Notes: a model not told the origin generated them from the letters alone. A stretch of DNA of 64,000 nucleotides from Hyphomicrobiaceae bacterium (GCA_020638055.1 JACKJH010000003.1:124001-188000), one strand, 5' to 3'. Positions 51,813-60,494 are shown, numbered from the stretch's first letter. Translations and numbers: made by a program.

Positions 51813-53126
51813 ATGAAAAACTTGTTTGAAGCCGCCGGTCTGGAAAAAGGAGCTCCGCGTCCGCTAGCGGATCGGCTGCGCCCGCGCACACTTGCTGAAG
51901 TCGTCGGGCAGGATCAAATTGTCGGCCCTGATGGCACCTTGACGCGAATGTTGAAAAGCGGCCGCCTTGCCTCCATGATTCTGTGGGGGCCTCCAGGTTC
52001 GGGCAAGACCACTGTCGCACGTCTGCTTGCCAACGATACGCACCTCGAATTTGAACAGATCTCTGCAATCTTTTCGGGCGTACAGGACCTGAGAAAAGTG
52101 TTCGACCGGGCAAAGCTGCGCCGCGAGCAGGGCAAGGGCACTTTGCTTTTCGTCGACGAGATCCATCGGTTCAATCGCGCTCAACAGGACAGCTTTCTGC
52201 CGCATATGGAAGACGGCACTATCACGTTGATTGGCGCGACGACGGAAAATCCATCTTTCGAGCTGAATGCGGCCATACTGTCCCGCGCGGTCGTACTGGT
52301 TTTCAACCGGCATGATGAAGCAGCCCTTGCTGATCTGGTCGCCCGGGCGGAAGCCGAAGAGGGGCGCAGCCTTCCTTTGGGCAATGATGCGCGCGCAGCC
52401 CTGATGAGTATGGCGGACGGCGATGGGCGGACCATCATCAACCTGGTGGAAGAGATATTTGCAGCCGTTCCCGAAGGCACAAAGCCTGTCGATCGTGACG
52501 GGCTCGTAAAACTCGTGCAACGACGCGCGCCGCTTTACGACAAGGGGCGCGATGGTCACTACAACTTGATAAGTGCGCTGCATAAGTCTGTTCGTGGTTC
52601 CGATCCCGATGCAGCACTCTATTGGTTGTGTCGCATGCTGGAAGGCGGTGAGGACAGGCTGTTCATAGCCAGGCGCCTGGTACGCATGGCGGTGGAGGAC
52701 ATCGGTCTTGCCGATCCCAATGCACTTGTTCAAGCCATCGCAGCCAGGGACGCGTTCGAATTCCTGGGGTCACCAGAGGGTGAACTGGCACTGGCTCAGG
52801 CTACGATCTACCTTGCCACGGCCCCCAAATCGAATGGCGCCTATGTCGCCTACAAGTCCGCCATGCGCGTTGCCAAGGAAAACGGCTCGCTGGCGCCTCC
52901 TAAAATCATTCTCAACGCCCCCACGAAGCTCATGGCCGCAGAAGGTTATGGGGAAGGCTACGAATACGATCACGATGCCCCGGAAGGCTTTTCCGGCCAG
53001 AATTACTTTCCAGACGAGATCGTCAGTCGTCCACAGTTCTACAACCCACCCGAGCGCGGCTTTGAAAGAGAGTTGAAAAAGCGCCTAGCCTACTGGGAAG
53101 GCTTGAGGAAAAAGAGGCGTGATTAG
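51813..53126 (+). CDS. rarA: Replication-associated recombination protein RarA (MgsA)
   Basis: A 437-residue AAA+ ATPase acting at stalled replication forks with SSB and RecA. Walker A is GPPGSGKTT (about residue 54), Walker B is LLFVDEIHR, and sensor 1 lies in LIGATTENPSFE. The C-terminal tetramerisation domain (DKDGRDHYNLISALHKSVRGSDPDAALYWL-like) is present. The stop codon TAG lies in the first bases of a 260-bp palindromic element. Confidence 0.95.
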   Translation: MKNLFEAAGLEKGAPRPLADRLRPRTLAEVVGQDQIVGPDGTLTRMLKSGRLASMILWGPPGSGKTTVARLLANDTHLEFEQISAIFSGVQDLRKVFDRAKLRREQGKGTLLFVDEIHRFNRAQQDSFLPHMEDGTITLIGATTENPSFELNAAILSRAVVLVFNRHDEAALADLVARAEAEEGRSLPLGNDARAALMSMADGDGRTIINLVEEIFAAVPEGTKPVDRDGLVKLVQRRAPLYDKGRDGHYNLISALHKSVRGSDPDAALYWLCRMLEGGEDRLFIARRLVRMAVEDIGLADPNALVQAIAARDAFEFLGSPEGELALAQATIYLATAPKSNGAYVAYKSAMRVAKENGSLAPPKIILNAPTKLMAAEGYGEGYEYDHDAPEGFSGQNYFPDEIVSRPQFYNPPERGFERELKKRLAYWEGLRKKRRD

Positions 53127-53383
53127 CCCGCCTTTCTCACGAGGGCACGGCCGTCATCGCGCTGGCGCGAGATCGACCCGCAAGAAGGGAGGCGAAAAGC
53201 GTAGCGGTGGTCTACGGTTGAGCCGCCCGACGCAGCGGTCGGCCGCGCCGGCACGGAGGTGAAAATGATGACGGGCCAGGAGAGCCGTGCAGTTCGATGT
53301 GGTGCATCGGACAAGCGGCACGACACAGCCTGTCATCATTTTCACCTCCGTGCCGGCCATACCATCGTGAGAAAGGCGGGCTA
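53124..53383. repeat. 260-bp nested inverted repeat
   Basis: Outer arms TAGCCCGCCTTTCTCACGA (53124-53142) and its exact complement (53365-53383). Inside lies a second inverted repeat of 28 bases per arm (53248-53275 and 53329-53356) with 27 of 28 matching (CCGGCACGGAGGTGAAAATG...). The rest is GC-rich and not coding. The left end supplies the rarA stop codon. A fragment of the left part occurs at 26799. Confidence 0.92.
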
Positions 53384-53542
53384 GAGGCCGCACCCTGAAC
53401 ACACGAGCGCGCGGCGAAAAACGGCAAGTCTTGCTGGTGCCATGTGGATGGGTAAAATGAGCAACGGGTCGGCCGGCAGGTAGAAACTCGGCGAGTTGCC
53501 TGTTGCCGTGTTTGAAGTCGTCGCGAACAGGAGTTTTGGATA

Positions 53543-54088
53543 ATGGTTATGTTTCGCGATCTGTGGCGCGGCCATCCCACCAATGAAAGCATATTAACGC
53601 CGTGTATGGCGCCAAAAGACCTAGTCAATCTTGAAGGTCTGCACATTAAGAAGGGACACCCGGTCTTTCACAACCAGTGCGCTATCCGCATGGGTACGGC
53701 CTTACGCCGCGCCGGTGTCCAGGCAGAGCAATTGTCGGGATGCGAATATTGTCATGTCCACCCGCGATCCGAAATGCATTTTATTAACGCAAGCCAACTT
53801 GCCAATACGATCAACAGTGCGAATTTGCCGGGGTTTGCGCCACGCGAGAAGATTGTAGGAACGGAAGCAGCGCACTTTTACCCCAAGCTCTTTGGCCGAA
53901 CGGGTGTCATTTTTATCCAGGACTATTGGCGCCGTTCGACTGATAAGGGCCGTGCCACCGGCGACCACATCGATGTCTGGAATGGCTATCGTTCAAGCAC
54001 AAAGTGGCTGATGGAATGGTTCTTCTGGCTCGGCTATTATTCCAATTACGCCGAGGCGGGTGAGATCTGGTTCTGGGAAGTGAAATAA
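53543..54088 (+). CDS. Tae4-family type VI amidase effector homolog
   Basis: A 181-residue protein with the Tae4 pattern, a family of peptidoglycan amidases (Cys-His NlpC/P60-like fold) delivered by type VI secretion. It begins MVMFRDLWRGHP, then HNQCAIRMGTAL with the predicted nucleophile Cys46, then GVIFIQDYW and GDHIDVWNG with His142 and Asp144, and ends EIWFWEVK. No signal peptide is present, as expected for an effector. No type VI secretion gene lies in the window. A small membrane protein gene follows 42 bases later. CAGGAG precedes the ATG by about 11 bases; a second ATG is two codons in. Confidence 0.8.
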   Translation: MVMFRDLWRGHPTNESILTPCMAPKDLVNLEGLHIKKGHPVFHNQCAIRMGTALRRAGVQAEQLSGCEYCHVHPRSEMHFINASQLANTINSANLPGFAPREKIVGTEAAHFYPKLFGRTGVIFIQDYWRRSTDKGRATGDHIDVWNGYRSSTKWLMEWFFWLGYYSNYAEAGEIWFWEVK

Positions 54089-54130
54089 CCCGGGCTAAAC
54101 CTGCGGCGGTTTCTTACTGGGAGATGTTCC

Positions 54131-54367
54131 TTGCGCTATCTGATCGCCATTATCCTGGCCATTGTCGCGGCTGCTGCTGCCAGCATGTTCGTGAGTGTGC
54201 CAGTTGCCAGTTGGGTCGTTCGCCAATTCACGTTTGATAATCCGGATTCGGTTGCCGATCTCCACATGTTGGTTTTCATGGCAATGAACCTCCTCGCCCT
54301 TGCTATCGGCTGGTCCATCGGTTGGGCGATCGGTGGCGCACTCAAAAAGGATGATCCCGTCCCTTAA
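54131..54367 (+). CDS. Small membrane protein downstream of the Tae4-like gene
   Basis: A 78-residue protein starting at TTG (GGGAGATG about 10 bases upstream). Residues 3-30 and 47-72 are hydrophobic, so two transmembrane segments or one signal/anchor plus one span are likely. Between them is a short polar loop of about 16 residues (QFTFDNPDSVADLH). It is a candidate immunity or accessory protein because of its position, but it does not resemble Tai4, the known soluble periplasmic immunity protein. I recognise no family. Confidence 0.55.
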   Translation: MRYLIAIILAIVAAAAASMFVSVPVASWVVRQFTFDNPDSVADLHMLVFMAMNLLALAIGWSIGWAIGGALKKDDPVP

Positions 54368-54524
54368 ATCCTGATGCGCCTGCGACACGACATTTATGCG
54401 TAGATATAGTCGTTGCTTAAACTGATGTGCGGCTATGTTTCATCAATTGAGTTTTTATTCGTCCTGATGCCGTGAATGCGAAGTCGACAATTTCCGGGCG
54501 AATGCAACGGGCCGATCCTCAACA

Positions 54525-54908
54525 ATGCTATATATTTGGATTGCAATAGGCAGCGCGCTGGGTGGAATGGCGCGCTATTTCTCATCCGGCATGGCTGCGG
54601 CAATTCTCGGTCCGTCGTTTCCCTGGGGTACGATGCTCGTCAATGTCGTGGGCTCGTTCGTGATCGGTCTGGTTGCTGCGATGACTGGTCCCGACAGTCG
54701 CTATATCGTGAGCATGGAAATCCGGCAGTTCGTGATGACCGGCTTTCTGGGAGGCTTCACGACGTTTTCATCATTCAGCCTTCAGACGCTCAATCTCATG
54801 CAGGATGGCGAGTGGCTTTATGCCTCCGCTAACGTCATGGTCACTGTGGCGTTGTGTTTGGCCGTGGTCTGGCTCGGCTATGTCGCCGGTCAGGCTTTCA
54901 ATGGTTAA
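54525..54908 (+). CDS. crcB: Fluoride channel CrcB/Fluc
   Basis: A 127-residue membrane protein with four transmembrane segments. The signatures GGMARYF, PWGTMLVNVVGSFVIGL and TGFLGGFTTFSSFSLQT match CrcB/Fluc, which forms dual-topology dimers that export fluoride. I found no fluoride riboswitch in the spacer before it. In many bacteria crcB is followed by a DUF190 gene or by rluC; here both follow, but a 530-base repeat cluster lies between. Confidence 0.93.
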   Translation: MLYIWIAIGSALGGMARYFSSGMAAAILGPSFPWGTMLVNVVGSFVIGLVAAMTGPDSRYIVSMEIRQFVMTGFLGGFTTFSSFSLQTLNLMQDGEWLYASANVMVTVALCLAVVWLGYVAGQAFNG

Positions 54909-54919
54909 GATCCGAATCC

Positions 54920-55084
54920 TAGTGTGGCGTCGCGCCTTAGTTGATCGATGTTGCGGCACGCTGGGTATCAACTAAGTCGCGAGAAACGCCACACTAAGTT
55001 CATGATTTTGCTAGTGGCCTTCATGTCGCGCCAAAATCGTATGCGGTTGCGGCTATGTTTCGATTTTGGCGCGACAGGCCACTG
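54920..55084. repeat. Twin-hairpin composite repeat, copy 2 (inverted)
   Basis: The same two palindromes as at 6041, in reverse order and orientation: 54920-54996 (TAGTGTGGCGT family) and 55011-55084 (CTAGTGGCC family), spaced by 14 bases. It abuts a RIME-like palindrome that starts at 55084. Confidence 0.92.
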
Positions 55085-55184
55085 GAGCGCATTCCGATCT
55101 CATGGAATCGGATCGTAGCTCTAGTTTTTTGTTTGGTCGCATTTTCTCCGACGAACCGGTATCCACGTCGTCGGAATATGCTCT
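55084..55184. repeat. RIME-like palindrome, inverted copy
   Basis: GAGCGCATTCCGATCTCATGG..CGTAGCTCTAG (end hairpin) followed by TTTTTTGTTTGGTCGC and one inverted 62-base unit ending GGAATATGCTCT. It is the inverted, full-order form of the copy at 26981. Confidence 0.88.
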
Positions 55185-55185
55185 G

Positions 55186-55249
55186 GTGTTCTGGATCGAA
55201 CGTCTGATTCCCGGGCGAAGGTCGTCAAACGATCGTGAATCCAGAACAC
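55186..55249. repeat. Palindrome with GTGTTCTGGAT arms
   Basis: Perfect 11-base arms at 55186-55196 and 55239-55249 enclose 42 bases. It is found once in the window and abuts the previous repeat. Confidence 0.75.
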
Positions 55250-55267
55250 AAACAATGAGAATGCTAG

Positions 55268-55314
55268 GGCATGTTCAGCCGAAGTGTACGCGGTTCGGCG
55301 TGAAGAACATGCTC
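55268..55314. repeat. Palindrome with GCATGTTC..CCGAA arms
   Basis: GGGCATGTTC..CCGAA pairs with TTCGG..GAACATGCTC, one mismatch at the outer end. It occurs once in the window. Confidence 0.72.
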
Positions 55315-55328
55315 AAAATAAAAGAAAA

Positions 55329-55370
55329 TAGAGCGCGTTCGCGATTCCATGAAAAGTGAACGCGCTCTAG
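55329..55370. repeat. Palindrome with TAGAGCGCGTTC arms
   Basis: Perfect 12-base arms (TAGAGCGCGTTC / GAACGCGCTCTA) around an 18-base loop. It is the last of the palindromes tiled between crcB and the DUF190 gene. Confidence 0.82.
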
Positions 55371-55439
55371 GGTTCCGGACTGACGCGCCGGGGCCCGACA
55401 GGGAACCAAGCGTCAGAGTCGGAACACTAGGAGGGCAGG

Positions 55440-55778
55440 GTGCAAATTCCCGAGAATGCCGCGCTGCTGCGTATCTATGTCGGCGAAGCTCAGCGCCATG
55501 ACCACCAGCCGCTTTACGAGGCGATTGTACTGAAAGCGCGCGAGAAACAGTTGGCAGGTGCAACCGTTTTGCGTGGTCCGATGGGCTTTGGCCATACCAG
55601 CACCATGCATACGGCTAAAATTCTAAGGCTGTCGGAAGATCTGCCTTTCGTTGTTGAAATCGTTGATGAGGAAGCCAAGATCATGGCCTTTGTGGATGAG
55701 ATCAGCGGGATGATCGGCAGCGGACTGGTCACGGTGGAGAAGGTGCGCGTGCTTTTGTACGGCAAACAAGGCAAATGA
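55440..55778 (+). CDS. DUF190 family protein
   Basis: A 112-residue protein of the DUF190 family, with a GlnB-like ferredoxin fold in the solved members. LLRIYVGEAQRHDHQPLYEAIVLKAREKQLAGATVLRGPMGFG is the family core. It starts with GTG after AGGAGGG. Function is not established; genes of this family often sit next to crcB, so a role in fluoride or small-molecule sensing is an inference. It overlaps rluC by 4 bases. Confidence 0.88.
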   Translation: MQIPENAALLRIYVGEAQRHDHQPLYEAIVLKAREKQLAGATVLRGPMGFGHTSTMHTAKILRLSEDLPFVVEIVDEEAKIMAFVDEISGMIGSGLVTVEKVRVLLYGKQGK

Positions 55779-56770
55779 ACGCATCCCCGGTTGAAACAAT
55801 TGCAGTGAAGCCCGACGAGGACGGCATCCGCCTGGATAGATGGTTCCGCATCCACTTTCCGCAGGTTGGTTACACCTACCTTCAAAAGCTGCTGCGTTCG
55901 GGCCAGGTTCGTGTCAACTCCAAGCGTGTCGAGGCACGTGACCGCCTCCAAACCGGACAGGAAGTGCGCGTGCCTGCCGTGGTTCGGCAGCCACCCAAAT
56001 CACAACCATCCTTGAAGCCGCCAATGGGCGTGTCCAAAGGCGATCGCGATCTTATCGAAAGCATCATCTTGTTTGAGGACGAGCACGTTCTCATTCTCAA
56101 CAAACCGTTCGGACTGGCGGTGCAAGGCGGTACGGGAACGAAACGCCACATCGACGGCATCTTGATGAATATGGCGGATCGTTTCGGAGACCGTCCGCGC
56201 CTCGTCCACCGCCTTGACCGCGACACCACCGGCGTTTTGTTGATTGCCAAGCATCGCCAGGCTGCCGCAAAGCTCGGTCGTGTTTTCCAGACACGTTCTG
56301 CCGCAAAGACCTACTGGGCTTTGGTGAAAGGCGTGCCAAAGCCGCCGCAGGGCAAAGTTACAGCACCGCTGGTCAAGGCGTCTGGGCCTGACGGTGACCG
56401 TGTCAGAAGAGCGGAGCCGGGTGAGCAGGACAAGGCCATGCACGCCACCACCCACTATGCCGTGATTGATCGCGTTGCCCACAAGGCGGCATGGGTGTCG
56501 CTGAAGCCGGTGACGGGGCGCCAGCATCAGCTTCGTGCCCACATGGCGCTGATCGAACACCCGATTGTTGGCGACAACAAATATAGCGCCGCTGAGGTGC
56601 TTGCCGACAGCGGTATCGATGCAAAACTCCATCTTCACGCACGCCGGCTCATTCTTCCCCATCCACTTGTGTCTGGAAGCAAGATCGACGTCACCGCGCC
56701 ACTCCCGCCGCATATGCTCAAGTCATGGGAGATGCTGGGTCTTGATCCTAACCGGTTTGATGCTGAATAG
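55775..56770 (+). CDS. rluC: Pseudouridine synthase, RluC type
   Basis: A 331-residue RluA-family synthase that modifies 23S rRNA. An S4 domain is at about 18-75 (IRLDRWFRIHFPQVGYTYLQKLLRSGQVRVN), and the catalytic motif HRLDRDTTGVLLIAK is near 150. GRQHQLRAHMALIEHPIVGD follows. It is translationally coupled to the DUF190 gene (ATGA overlap). The second RluA-family gene in the window is at 1762. Confidence 0.9.
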   Translation: MNASPVETIAVKPDEDGIRLDRWFRIHFPQVGYTYLQKLLRSGQVRVNSKRVEARDRLQTGQEVRVPAVVRQPPKSQPSLKPPMGVSKGDRDLIESIILFEDEHVLILNKPFGLAVQGGTGTKRHIDGILMNMADRFGDRPRLVHRLDRDTTGVLLIAKHRQAAAKLGRVFQTRSAAKTYWALVKGVPKPPQGKVTAPLVKASGPDGDRVRRAEPGEQDKAMHATTHYAVIDRVAHKAAWVSLKPVTGRQHQLRAHMALIEHPIVGDNKYSAAEVLADSGIDAKLHLHARRLILPHPLVSGSKIDVTAPLPPHMLKSWEMLGLDPNRFDAE

Positions 56771-56892
56771 GCATGCGCCGTTGCGCTTAGATCATCCTAT
56801 CAATGGCACACGGAAATACCGTTGACGAAATAACACTCCCGTCGCAACGTTGATGTCGTGAGTGTCGCAATCAATTTTGGAGACGGACCTGA

Positions 56893-57927
56893 ATGGCTTC
56901 CAACCCTGTCAAATTTCGTCCGCGCCATAAGCCACTTGTTGGGGATATTTCACGGCGCCGGTTGCTCGTTGCTGGTGCGGCGGGAGCTGGTGGATTGCTG
57001 CTTGCTGGCGGTGGATTGACCGGCAAATTGCCCGCCGCTCATGCCGCCGCAGACATGAAAGATGGACAAATTCCCGGTTGGTACCGTTTCAAACTGGGCA
57101 AGTTCGAGATCACAATCCTGTCAGACGGATCCTACGAATTGCCCACGACGCTTATGGCGACCAACCAGCCGCGCGAAGAGGTGAAGGCGTTTCTGACGTC
57201 AAACTTTCTGCCAACCGAAACGCGCACTTCCCATGTCAACATTCCACTTATCAACACCGGATCTGAACTGATCCTGGTGGATGTCGGCGGCGGGCCGAAC
57301 TGGATGGCAACTGCCGGCCGCCTGACAGACAACCTGCGTGCTTCAGGCTATGAGCCCGAGGATGTCGATAAGGTCGTGCTTACTCATGGCCACCCCGATC
57401 ACATCTGGGGCCTCATCGATGAATTCGAGGAAGCGCCACGTTTTCCCAACGCTACCTACTATATTTCGTCAGATGAGTGGGATTTCTGGACGACGGATCA
57501 GGCCGAGCAACGTCTTGCTGAGCAGTTCAAGGGTTTTGCCATCGGTGCCAAAAGGCAATTGCCGCCGATTGCCGATAAGACAACGCGCCTGAGGCCAGGT
57601 GCTGAAATCGCGCCGGGCATTATCACCGTCGGCACGCCCGGACACACACCTGGCCACATGTCGCTTGTCGTCAACTCCGGCACCGAAACGATGATCGTGA
57701 GCGCAGACTGCGTGACACATCCGTTCGTATCGTTTGAACACCCCGGATGGCGTCCGGCAACCGATCTTGAGCAAGACAAGGCCGAGGCCTCTCGCCGTAA
57801 GCTGCTTGATATGGCCGCAACGGAAAAGGCCCTGATGCTCGTTTATCATATCTCCTATCCAGGGCTCGGGCACGTAGCGCGCGCTGGTGATGTCTACCGA
57901 TGGGTTCCTGCGATGTGGCGCTGGTGA
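56893..57927 (+). CDS. Tat-exported metallo-beta-lactamase-fold hydrolase
   Basis: A 344-residue protein. The N-terminus carries a twin-arginine signal (ISRRRLLVAGAAGAGGLLLAGGG...AHA), so it is folded before export to the periplasm. The metal site motif THGHPDHIWG is near 160, and a second His region is GTPGHTPGHMSLVV. This is the MBL superfamily (lactonases, glyoxalase II and others), and the substrate cannot be told. It lies between rluC and the HAD gene, which are normally adjacent in related genomes. Confidence 0.88.
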   Translation: MASNPVKFRPRHKPLVGDISRRRLLVAGAAGAGGLLLAGGGLTGKLPAAHAAADMKDGQIPGWYRFKLGKFEITILSDGSYELPTTLMATNQPREEVKAFLTSNFLPTETRTSHVNIPLINTGSELILVDVGGGPNWMATAGRLTDNLRASGYEPEDVDKVVLTHGHPDHIWGLIDEFEEAPRFPNATYYISSDEWDFWTTDQAEQRLAEQFKGFAIGAKRQLPPIADKTTRLRPGAEIAPGIITVGTPGHTPGHMSLVVNSGTETMIVSADCVTHPFVSFEHPGWRPATDLEQDKAEASRRKLLDMAATEKALMLVYHISYPGLGHVARAGDVYRWVPAMWRW

Positions 57928-58177
57928 GCCATCTGATTCTACGTCCGCACGGTGGGACGGAAGCCGCACCGCGGGCAAACTATTCTGCAACCCAACTTCT
58001 GCCAATTTTGACTGCTGCATTGCAGCGCCAAAAACGAAAACCTGCCGCTGGATGGCACGCGGGGCATGCTGCACCGCACCGACCTTCAAAAACCACTTTC
58101 AAAGACAACAAATTTGATATCTTAAGGCAACATCCAGGCGTCGCACGCCGGTCACGCTGATGGTATAAGTCTACCTC
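57928..58177. other. Gene-free region before the HAD gene
   Basis: 250 bases with no gene and no strong hairpin. Overlapping frames here have no family similarity. Confidence 0.35.
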
Positions 58178-58858
58178 ATGAAACTCGTTCTTTTTGATTG
58201 CGACGGTACGATCGTCGACAGCCAGCACGCCATTTCGGCGGCTATGGAATCAGCTTTTGTGGCGCATGGTCTTGTGCCGCCTGAACGCTCGCGCATTGTC
58301 GAGGTCGTGGGTCTGTCGTTACTAACCGCAGTTCGCGAACTTATTCCCGATGGCGCGCAAGACCTGGTCTATAGTGTTTCGGAGACCTACAAGGATGCTT
58401 TTGGCAACCTGCGCCGTCAGTCGGCGCACGAAGAGCCGATGTTCCCGCTGGCCCGTGAAACCATCATGTCCATTGCCGAAGTGCCTGGCACCGTGCTCGG
58501 CCTGGCTACTGGCAAGTCACGCCGCGGAGTGGACGCTGTGATCGAGCGTGAGAACCTGCATGGTTTGTTCGAAACCATCCAGACTGCTGACCACAACCCA
58601 TCAAAGCCGCATCCTGGCATGGTCCTCAGAGCCATGACGGAGACGGGCCGCTCACCAGAGCAGACGGTCGTGGTGGGGGACACCACCTTTGACATGGAAA
58701 TGGCGCGAGCCGCGTGCGCCAAGGCCGTCGGCGTTACGTGGGGTTATCATCCCAGGGCTGCACTGACGCAGGCAGGTGCTGATGCGCTGATTGAAAGCTT
58801 TGCTGATTTGTCCGTTACGATTGAACGCCTGCTGACGCCTGTCCAGCCCGCTGCGTAG
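58178..58858 (+). CDS. HAD-IA family phosphatase (phosphoglycolate-phosphatase-like)
   Basis: A 226-residue HAD hydrolase. The nucleophile motif is FDCDGTIVDS at residues 5-14 (Asp6 and Asp8 by family), motif II is LATGKSRRG, motif III Lys is in NPSKPHPGM, and motif IV is GDTTFDMEMARAA. The cap domain is small and helical. It dephosphorylates a small metabolite. It is the usual neighbour of the ATP12 gene downstream, 20 bases away. Confidence 0.88.
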   Translation: MKLVLFDCDGTIVDSQHAISAAMESAFVAHGLVPPERSRIVEVVGLSLLTAVRELIPDGAQDLVYSVSETYKDAFGNLRRQSAHEEPMFPLARETIMSIAEVPGTVLGLATGKSRRGVDAVIERENLHGLFETIQTADHNPSKPHPGMVLRAMTETGRSPEQTVVVGDTTFDMEMARAACAKAVGVTWGYHPRAALTQAGADALIESFADLSVTIERLLTPVQPAA

Positions 58859-58878
58859 TATTTTTTCTGTCCACCAGA

Positions 58879-59670
58879 ATGACCATGCCCAAAGACGACT
58901 ACAATGAAGGCGGATCGCGTGCGCGAGCGGTCACGCCAGGCCGGGAGGCGCGCGCGTCACCGCGCCCGCGCCGCTTTTACGAAACGGTCGAAATCAGCGA
59001 AGTTGAAACCGGATTCGCAATTACTCTCGATAAACGAGCCGCAAAGACACCGAACAAGTCAGGTCTGATCCTGATGACGAAGGAACTGGCCCAAGCTGTT
59101 GGCGATGAATGGCAGGCGCAGGGCGTTGAAATCCACGCCGAAACCATGCCCCTCACGCGCCTTGCCAATACAGTGATCGATGCCGTGATCGGCAACGAGG
59201 TGGCCGTTCGCGACGACATTGTCGCTTATGCGGGCAGCGATCTCGTTTGTTATCGTGCCGAGACGCCAGAGGGTCTGGTTGCCGCCCAGGCTGAGGCCTG
59301 GGATGGCGTACTGGACTGGGCCGCAGATCAGTTGAAAACCCGTTTCAACACCACTACTGGGATCGTCCATATCGCTCAACCTGAAGGATCTGCTGCCCGC
59401 GTTGGCGCTCATCTGCTATCGCGCGATGCCTGGGAGTTGACAGCAATTCACCAGATGACGACGCTCACCGGGTCCGCCCTTTTGGCGCTTGGCTGTGCTG
59501 CAGGCGTAATGACGGCGGAGGAGGCCTGGCAGGCAGCGCATGTCGATGAAGATTGGCAGATCAGCCGCTGGGGTGAAGACGCAGAGGCATCTATGCGCCG
59601 CAAAAAACGGTGGGCGGACATGCAGGCTGCCGAACGGTTGCTCATGCTACATATGGGCCGCCCAGGTTAA
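58879..59670 (+). CDS. ATP12 family F1-ATPase assembly chaperone
   Basis: A 263-residue ATP12 homolog, a chaperone that protects the alpha subunit of F1-ATPase during assembly, shared by alphaproteobacteria and mitochondria. The RRFYETVEISEVETGFAITLDKRAAKTPNK start and the TMPLTRLANTVIDAV, DLVCYRAETPEGLV and DAWELTAIHQMTTLTGSALLALG segments are family-specific. A second possible start is two codons in. Confidence 0.9.
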   Translation: MTMPKDDYNEGGSRARAVTPGREARASPRPRRFYETVEISEVETGFAITLDKRAAKTPNKSGLILMTKELAQAVGDEWQAQGVEIHAETMPLTRLANTVIDAVIGNEVAVRDDIVAYAGSDLVCYRAETPEGLVAAQAEAWDGVLDWAADQLKTRFNTTTGIVHIAQPEGSAARVGAHLLSRDAWELTAIHQMTTLTGSALLALGCAAGVMTAEEAWQAAHVDEDWQISRWGEDAEASMRRKKRWADMQAAERLLMLHMGRPG

Positions 59671-59792
59671 CGGGGCTCTACCAAAAAAGCTCAGAAATAA
59701 AGTTGATTTGGCCTCGCCGCCCACATGATCGTTAACCAATCCTTATCATGCACAGGCCTAGGATCAAACTCGCAATGAAGGCGAGGTTTGAC

Positions 59793-60494
59793 ATGCGTGC
59801 AGTCATGCGAATCCCAGAACTTGCTCAACGTGACCGTTTTGTGAGGCGGGCCGTTCTGCTGCGAGGCGTGTGGGCTGTTGTGGGTGAGGATGGACTTGGC
59901 CGTGTGGCCTCGCCCAGTGGTGGCAATCGCGAGGTGACGCTGTTCTGGTCCAACGAGTTGGAAGCAGCGCGCTGGTCGGAAGTCATTGCAAAAAATCCGC
60001 GTGTCAAGAAAATCCCGACCAACGAATTCATCACCGATATACTACCCAAACTGGCCGAGCTTGGCAGAATGGTCGGCGTCGATTGGACATCGGCACCACT
60101 CGAAGTGGAATTGGACCCGAAGGATCTCGACATCCGCCTGCGACATGCCTGCGTCGAGATGTTCTTGCAGCGTGCGCGCAGCGATCGGTCAGTTTGGATG
60201 CTGGAGGACGCAGACGGTCCAGCGCTGCTTGTTGCTAAGCTTCACGCCGGCCGGTTGATGCTGCCATGCTGGGGATCGCGGGCTGAAGCCGAGCAGCGTA
60301 TCGAGGGCCCATGGGCCAAGATGCTCGCGGTCGAAATTCCATTGACCAATTTCGTCTCAACAACGCTGCCATGGCTCAAGCAGCAGGATTGGCTTGTTGC
60401 TCCTGGACATGCTCCTGGCGGAAGCACCGTGGAAATCGAGCCCGGGGAGCTGGCACGTCGCATCGAACCCGAAGCCTTCGCAATATCGGCCTGA
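59793..60494 (+). CDS. DUF2750 family protein with two domain copies
   Basis: A 233-residue protein. Two similar parts are visible: VRRAVLLRGVWAVVGEDGLG...TLFWSNELEAARWS in the first half and RSDRSVWMLEDADGPALLV...LMLPCWGSRAEAEQRIEG in the second, each ending in a helix-strand segment that leads to IEPGEL- or LDPKDL-like sequence. This is the DUF2750 pattern in tandem. GGCGAGG is well spaced for the ATG at 59793, which I prefer to 59748. Function unknown. Confidence 0.72.
   Translation: MRAVMRIPELAQRDRFVRRAVLLRGVWAVVGEDGLGRVASPSGGNREVTLFWSNELEAARWSEVIAKNPRVKKIPTNEFITDILPKLAELGRMVGVDWTSAPLEVELDPKDLDIRLRHACVEMFLQRARSDRSVWMLEDADGPALLVAKLHAGRLMLPCWGSRAEAEQRIEGPWAKMLAVEIPLTNFVSTTLPWLKQQDWLVAPGHAPGGSTVEIEPGELARRIEPEAFAISA

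Noticed and set aside
54131..54367. Small membrane protein as a Tai4 immunity protein
   Set aside because: It has two hydrophobic segments and almost no soluble domain, unlike Tai4. Position alone supports a link, so it is listed only as a candidate.
54368..54524. Possible fluoride riboswitch before crcB
   Set aside because: The expected pseudoknot sequence elements are not visible in the 157 bases upstream.
57900..58160. 86-codon frame between the MBL hydrolase and the HAD gene
   Set aside because: It overlaps the end of the MBL gene, has no ribosome site and no recognisable sequence.
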